A stretch of DNA of 64,000 nt, taken from positions 992,001 to 1,056,000 of the forward strand of contig JAWQEG010000516.1 of NCBI GenBank assembly GCA_033782935.1, in the 5' to 3' direction. Origin of the DNA: Petrolisthes cinctipes (taxonomy: Eukaryota; Arthropoda; Malacostraca; Decapoda; Porcellanidae). This document shows positions 61,611 through 64,000 of the stretch, piece after piece. Every line of letters begins with the position of its first letter. Position 1 is the stretch's first letter. The translations under genes were made by a program, and so were the position numbers. Below the pieces are notes generated by a model. It searched no databases and was not told the origin of the DNA. It was given only the letters and a program-made list of their open reading frames with translations.

Positions 61611-63890
61611 CCAAAGTCGATATGTGCATGCATCTTCTGTACACTTTTATATCTCAAATTCAGTCTCAAAACACCCGAATATTCGATATTTTTGGGTCCC
61701 AAAAGTAATGTGTACATGCATACTCCGTGTTAGAGTATTTTCAAAATACAGGCCTAAAACATGCTGAAAATCGATATTTTAGCTTCCCAAAGTCAATATG
61801 TGTATGCGTCTTCTGTACCCGTCTATATCCCAAATTCATGTTCAAATCACTCGAAAATTCGATATTTTTGGGTCCCAGAAGCAATCTGTACATGCCTACT
61901 TCTTGCTAGAATGTTTTCAAGATACAGACCCAAAACATGCTTAAAATCGATATTTTAGGTGCAAAAAGTCGATATGTGCATGTTTCCTCTGTACCCGGTT
62001 ACATCCCAATTTCTGGCTCAGAACACCCGAAAATTCGATATTTTTGGGTCCCAGAAGCGATCTGTACATGTCTACACCGTGTTTGAGTATTTTCAAAATA
62101 CAGGCCCAAAACATGCTCAAAATCGATATTTTAGGTGCCCGAAGTCGATATGTGAATGCATCTTCTGTACCTGTTCATCTCTCAAATTCAGGCTCAGAGC
62201 AACCGAAAATTCGATTTATTTGGGTCCCAGAAGCGATCTGTACGTGTCTACTCAGTGTTAGAGTATTTTAAAAATTCAGGCCCAAAACATGCTCAAAATC
62301 GATATTTTGGGTGCCCAAAGTCGATATGTGCATGCATCTTCTGTACCCGTTTATATCTCAAATTCAGGCTCAAAACACCCAAAAAATCGATGTTTTTGTG
62401 TCCATGAAGCGTTCTGTACATGTCTAAACCGTGCTATAGTATTTTCAAAATACAGGCTCAAAACATGCTCAAAATCGATATTTTAGATGCCCAAAGTCGA
62501 TATGTGCATGCATCTTCTGTATCCGTCTATATCCCAAATTCAGGTTCAAAACACCCGAAAATTCGATAATTTTGGGTCCCAGAAGCGATCTGTACATGCC
62601 TACTCCATGCTAGAATATTTTCAAGATACAGACCCAAAACATGTTCAAAATCGATATTTTAAGTGCAAAAAGTCGATATGTGCATGCATCTTCTGTATCC
62701 GTTTATATCTCAAATTCAGGCTGAAAACTCCGAAAATTCGATATTTTTGGGTCCCTTAAGCAATCTGCACATGCCTACTCAGTGCTAGAATGTTTTTAAA
62801 ATACAGGCTTAAAACAAGCTATAAATCGATATTTTGGAGACCAAAGTCGATATGTGCATGCATCTTCTGAACCCGTTTATATCTCAAATTCAGGCTCAAA
62901 ACTCCGAAAATTCGATATTTTTGGGTCCCTTAAGCAATCTGCACATGCCTACTCAGTGTTAGAGTATTTTAAAAATACAGGCCCAAAACATGCTCAAAAT
63001 CGATATTTTAGGTGCCCAAAGTCGATATGTGCATGCATCCTCTGTACCCTTTTATATCTCAAATTCAGACTCAAAACACCCGAATATTCGATATTTTTGG
63101 GTCCCAAAAACAATGTGTACATGCATACTCCGTGTTAGAGTATTTTCAAAATACAGGCCTAGAAAATGCTGAAAATCGATATTTTAGATTCCCAAAGTCA
63201 ATATGTGTATGCATCTTCTGTACCCGTCTATATCCCAAATTCAGGTTCAAATCACTCGAAAATTCGATATTTTCGGGTCCCAGAAGCAATCTGTACATGC
63301 CTACTCCTTGCTAGAATGTTTTCAAGATACAGACCTAAAACATGCTGTAAATCGATATTTTAGCTGCCCAAAGTCAATATGTGTATGCATCTTCTGTACC
63401 CGTCTATATCCCAAATTCAGGTTCAAAACTCCAGAAAATTCGGTATTTTTGGGTCCCAGAAGCGATCTGTACATGCCTACTCCTTGCTAGAATGTTTTCA
63501 AGATACAGACCCAAAACATGCTCAAAATCGATATTTTAGGTGCAAAAAGTCGATATGTGCATGCATCCTCTATACCCGGTTATATCACAAATTCTGGCTC
63601 AAAACACCCGAAAATTCGATATTTTTGGGTCCCAGAAGCGATCTGTACATGCCTACTCAGTGCTAGAATATTTTCAAATTATACGCCCAAAACATACTAA
63701 AAATCGATATTTTGGGTGCCAAAGTCGATATGTGCAAGCATCTTCTGTACCCGTTTATATCTCAAATTCAGGCTCAAAACACCCAAAAAATCGATATTTT
63801 TGTGTCCCAGAAGCGATCTGTGCATGTCTAGACCGTGCTGTAGTATTTTCAAAATACAGGCCCAAAACATGCTCAAAATCGATATTTTAG
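61084..63890. repeat. 8-mer HOR, two diverged copies (~1.40 kb each)
   Basis: The GTATCCGTCTATATCCC subtype with GATAATTTTGGG or GATTATTTTGGG starts at 61084, 62487 and 63891, intervals of 1403 and 1404 bp. Inside, 61585-61958 matches 62990-63363 at 1405 bp (GAATATTCG, AATGTGTACATGC, then the TTCCCAAAGTCAATATG subtype). Later parts are offset by one monomer (61959 with 63540), so the copies have gained or lost monomers. The first copy overlaps the second 3-mer copy. Confidence 0.65.
63262..63278 (+). other. CENP-B-box-like 17-mer (one mismatch)
   Basis: The mammalian CENP-B box consensus is NTTCGNNNNANNCGGGN. Here ATTCGATATTTTCGGGT matches eight of the nine fixed positions; the central A is T. 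Most monomers have TTTGGG instead of TTCGGG and match seven of nine. The match is probably a coincidence of sequence composition, and I do not claim CENP-B binding. Confidence 0.25.
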
Positions 63891-64000
63891 GTGCCCAAAG
63901 TCGATATGTGCATGCATCTTCTGTATCCGTCTATATCCCAAATTCAGGTTCAAAACACCCGAAAATTCGATAATTTTGGGTCCCAGAAGCGATCTGTACA
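63891..64000. repeat. Start of a third 8-mer copy, cut by the window end
   Basis: The GTATCCGTCTATATCCC and GATAATTTTGGG markers appear again at the expected place. The array continues beyond the window. Confidence 0.6.

Larger units (their letters stand above)
1..64000. repeat. Tandem satellite array, ~176-bp monomer, entire window
   Basis: The motif TCGATATTTT followed by GGTGCCCAAAG recurs about every 176 bp from the first line to the last, always in the same orientation. Recurring landmarks in each monomer, in order, are: TCGATATTTT; GTCGATATGTGCATGCATC; TGTACCCGTTTATATC; CAAATTCAGGCTCAAAAC; a second TTCGATATTTTTGGGTCCC; GAAGCGATCTGTACATGC; then GTATTTTCAAAATACAGG. Common length variants are 175 bp (GGGTGCCAAAG lacking one C, or AAAACTCCGAAA in place of AAAACACCCGAAA) and 176 bp. 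No retrotransposon, unique sequence or inversion interrupts it, and both window ends fall inside the array. The monomer length is in the range common for plant and animal centromeric satellites. Assignment to a centromere is inference, and I do not recognise the family or the species. Confidence 0.98.

Noticed and set aside
1..64000. Hundreds of + strand open frames of 60-177 codons with similar Cys/Tyr/Ser-rich products
   Set aside because: They repeat with the satellite period and overlap each other in different frames. Many start with GTG rather than ATG. Because 176 is not divisible by 3, a frame returns to phase only after three monomers (528 bp), which fits the maximum open length of about 176 codons. 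There is no gene-like spacing, ribosome-binding pattern or frame-conserving substitution pattern. I treat them as non-coding.
1..64000. CRISPR array
   Set aside because: The repeats are directly adjacent with no unique spacers, the unit is 176 bp, and no cas-like gene is present.
1..64000. Telomeric or subtelomeric repeat
   Set aside because: No TTAGGG- or TTTAGGG-type runs were seen, and both ends of the window continue in the satellite. A subtelomeric position cannot be excluded but has no support.
1..64000. Assignment to a named plant or animal satellite family
   Set aside because: The monomer length resembles several known centromeric families, but the sequence does not match any I can recall with confidence. 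A database search would be needed.

Overview
The whole 64 kb is satellite DNA. It is one uninterrupted head-to-tail tandem array of a monomer of about 176 bp, all in the same orientation, roughly 364 monomers long. The array runs off both ends of the window. I found no protein-coding gene, tRNA, rRNA, mobile element, CRISPR array, promoter or terminator, and no stretch of non-satellite DNA. The many short open frames on the + strand are one satellite sequence read again and again in shifting frames. Monomer length, AT-richness (about 60% A+T in a consensus-like monomer, counted by hand) and megasatellite-like organisation point to eukaryotic heterochromatin, most likely centromeric or pericentromeric. 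The sequence does not identify the species. I do not recognise the monomer family.

The repeat is hierarchical. (1) Each 176-bp monomer is an ancient dimer of two diverged 88-bp halves. (2) Monomers of several recognisable subtypes follow a recurrent order. (3) They are packaged into higher-order repeats (HORs): a 7-mer of 1231 bp, a 5-mer of about 879 bp, and weaker 3-mer and 8-mer patterns. (4) Some 7-mers alternate in two variants, giving a 14-mer of 2462 bp. (5) Blocks of 9 to 34 monomers are themselves duplicated, with shifts of 3340, 3871, 4043 and 5452-5979 bp.

Layout. 1-466: array tail of the next block type. 467-15,237: three successive large related blocks, O (19 monomers), P (31) and Q (34), differing by whole-monomer insertions or deletions. 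P and Q each carry one 7-mer followed by a spacer segment X. 15,084-29,070: a homogenised core with six tandem 7-mers, X, two 7-mers, X and a partial 7-mer. 29,071-33,621: mixed monomers, including one exact half-monomer. 33,622-36,608: the 5-mer array. 36,803-44,544: a 22-mer of 3871 bp present as two nearly identical tandem copies. 44,545-64,000: more diverged monomers with shorter, partly decayed duplications (7-, 3- and 8-mers).

Nothing here works as genes do. What the window records is how an array evolves by unequal crossover and segmental amplification. Several crossover points can be located to within a few bases, because chimeric monomers join two recognisable subtypes. HOR boundaries given below are in an arbitrary register. 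Near-identical copies could also be affected by assembly error.
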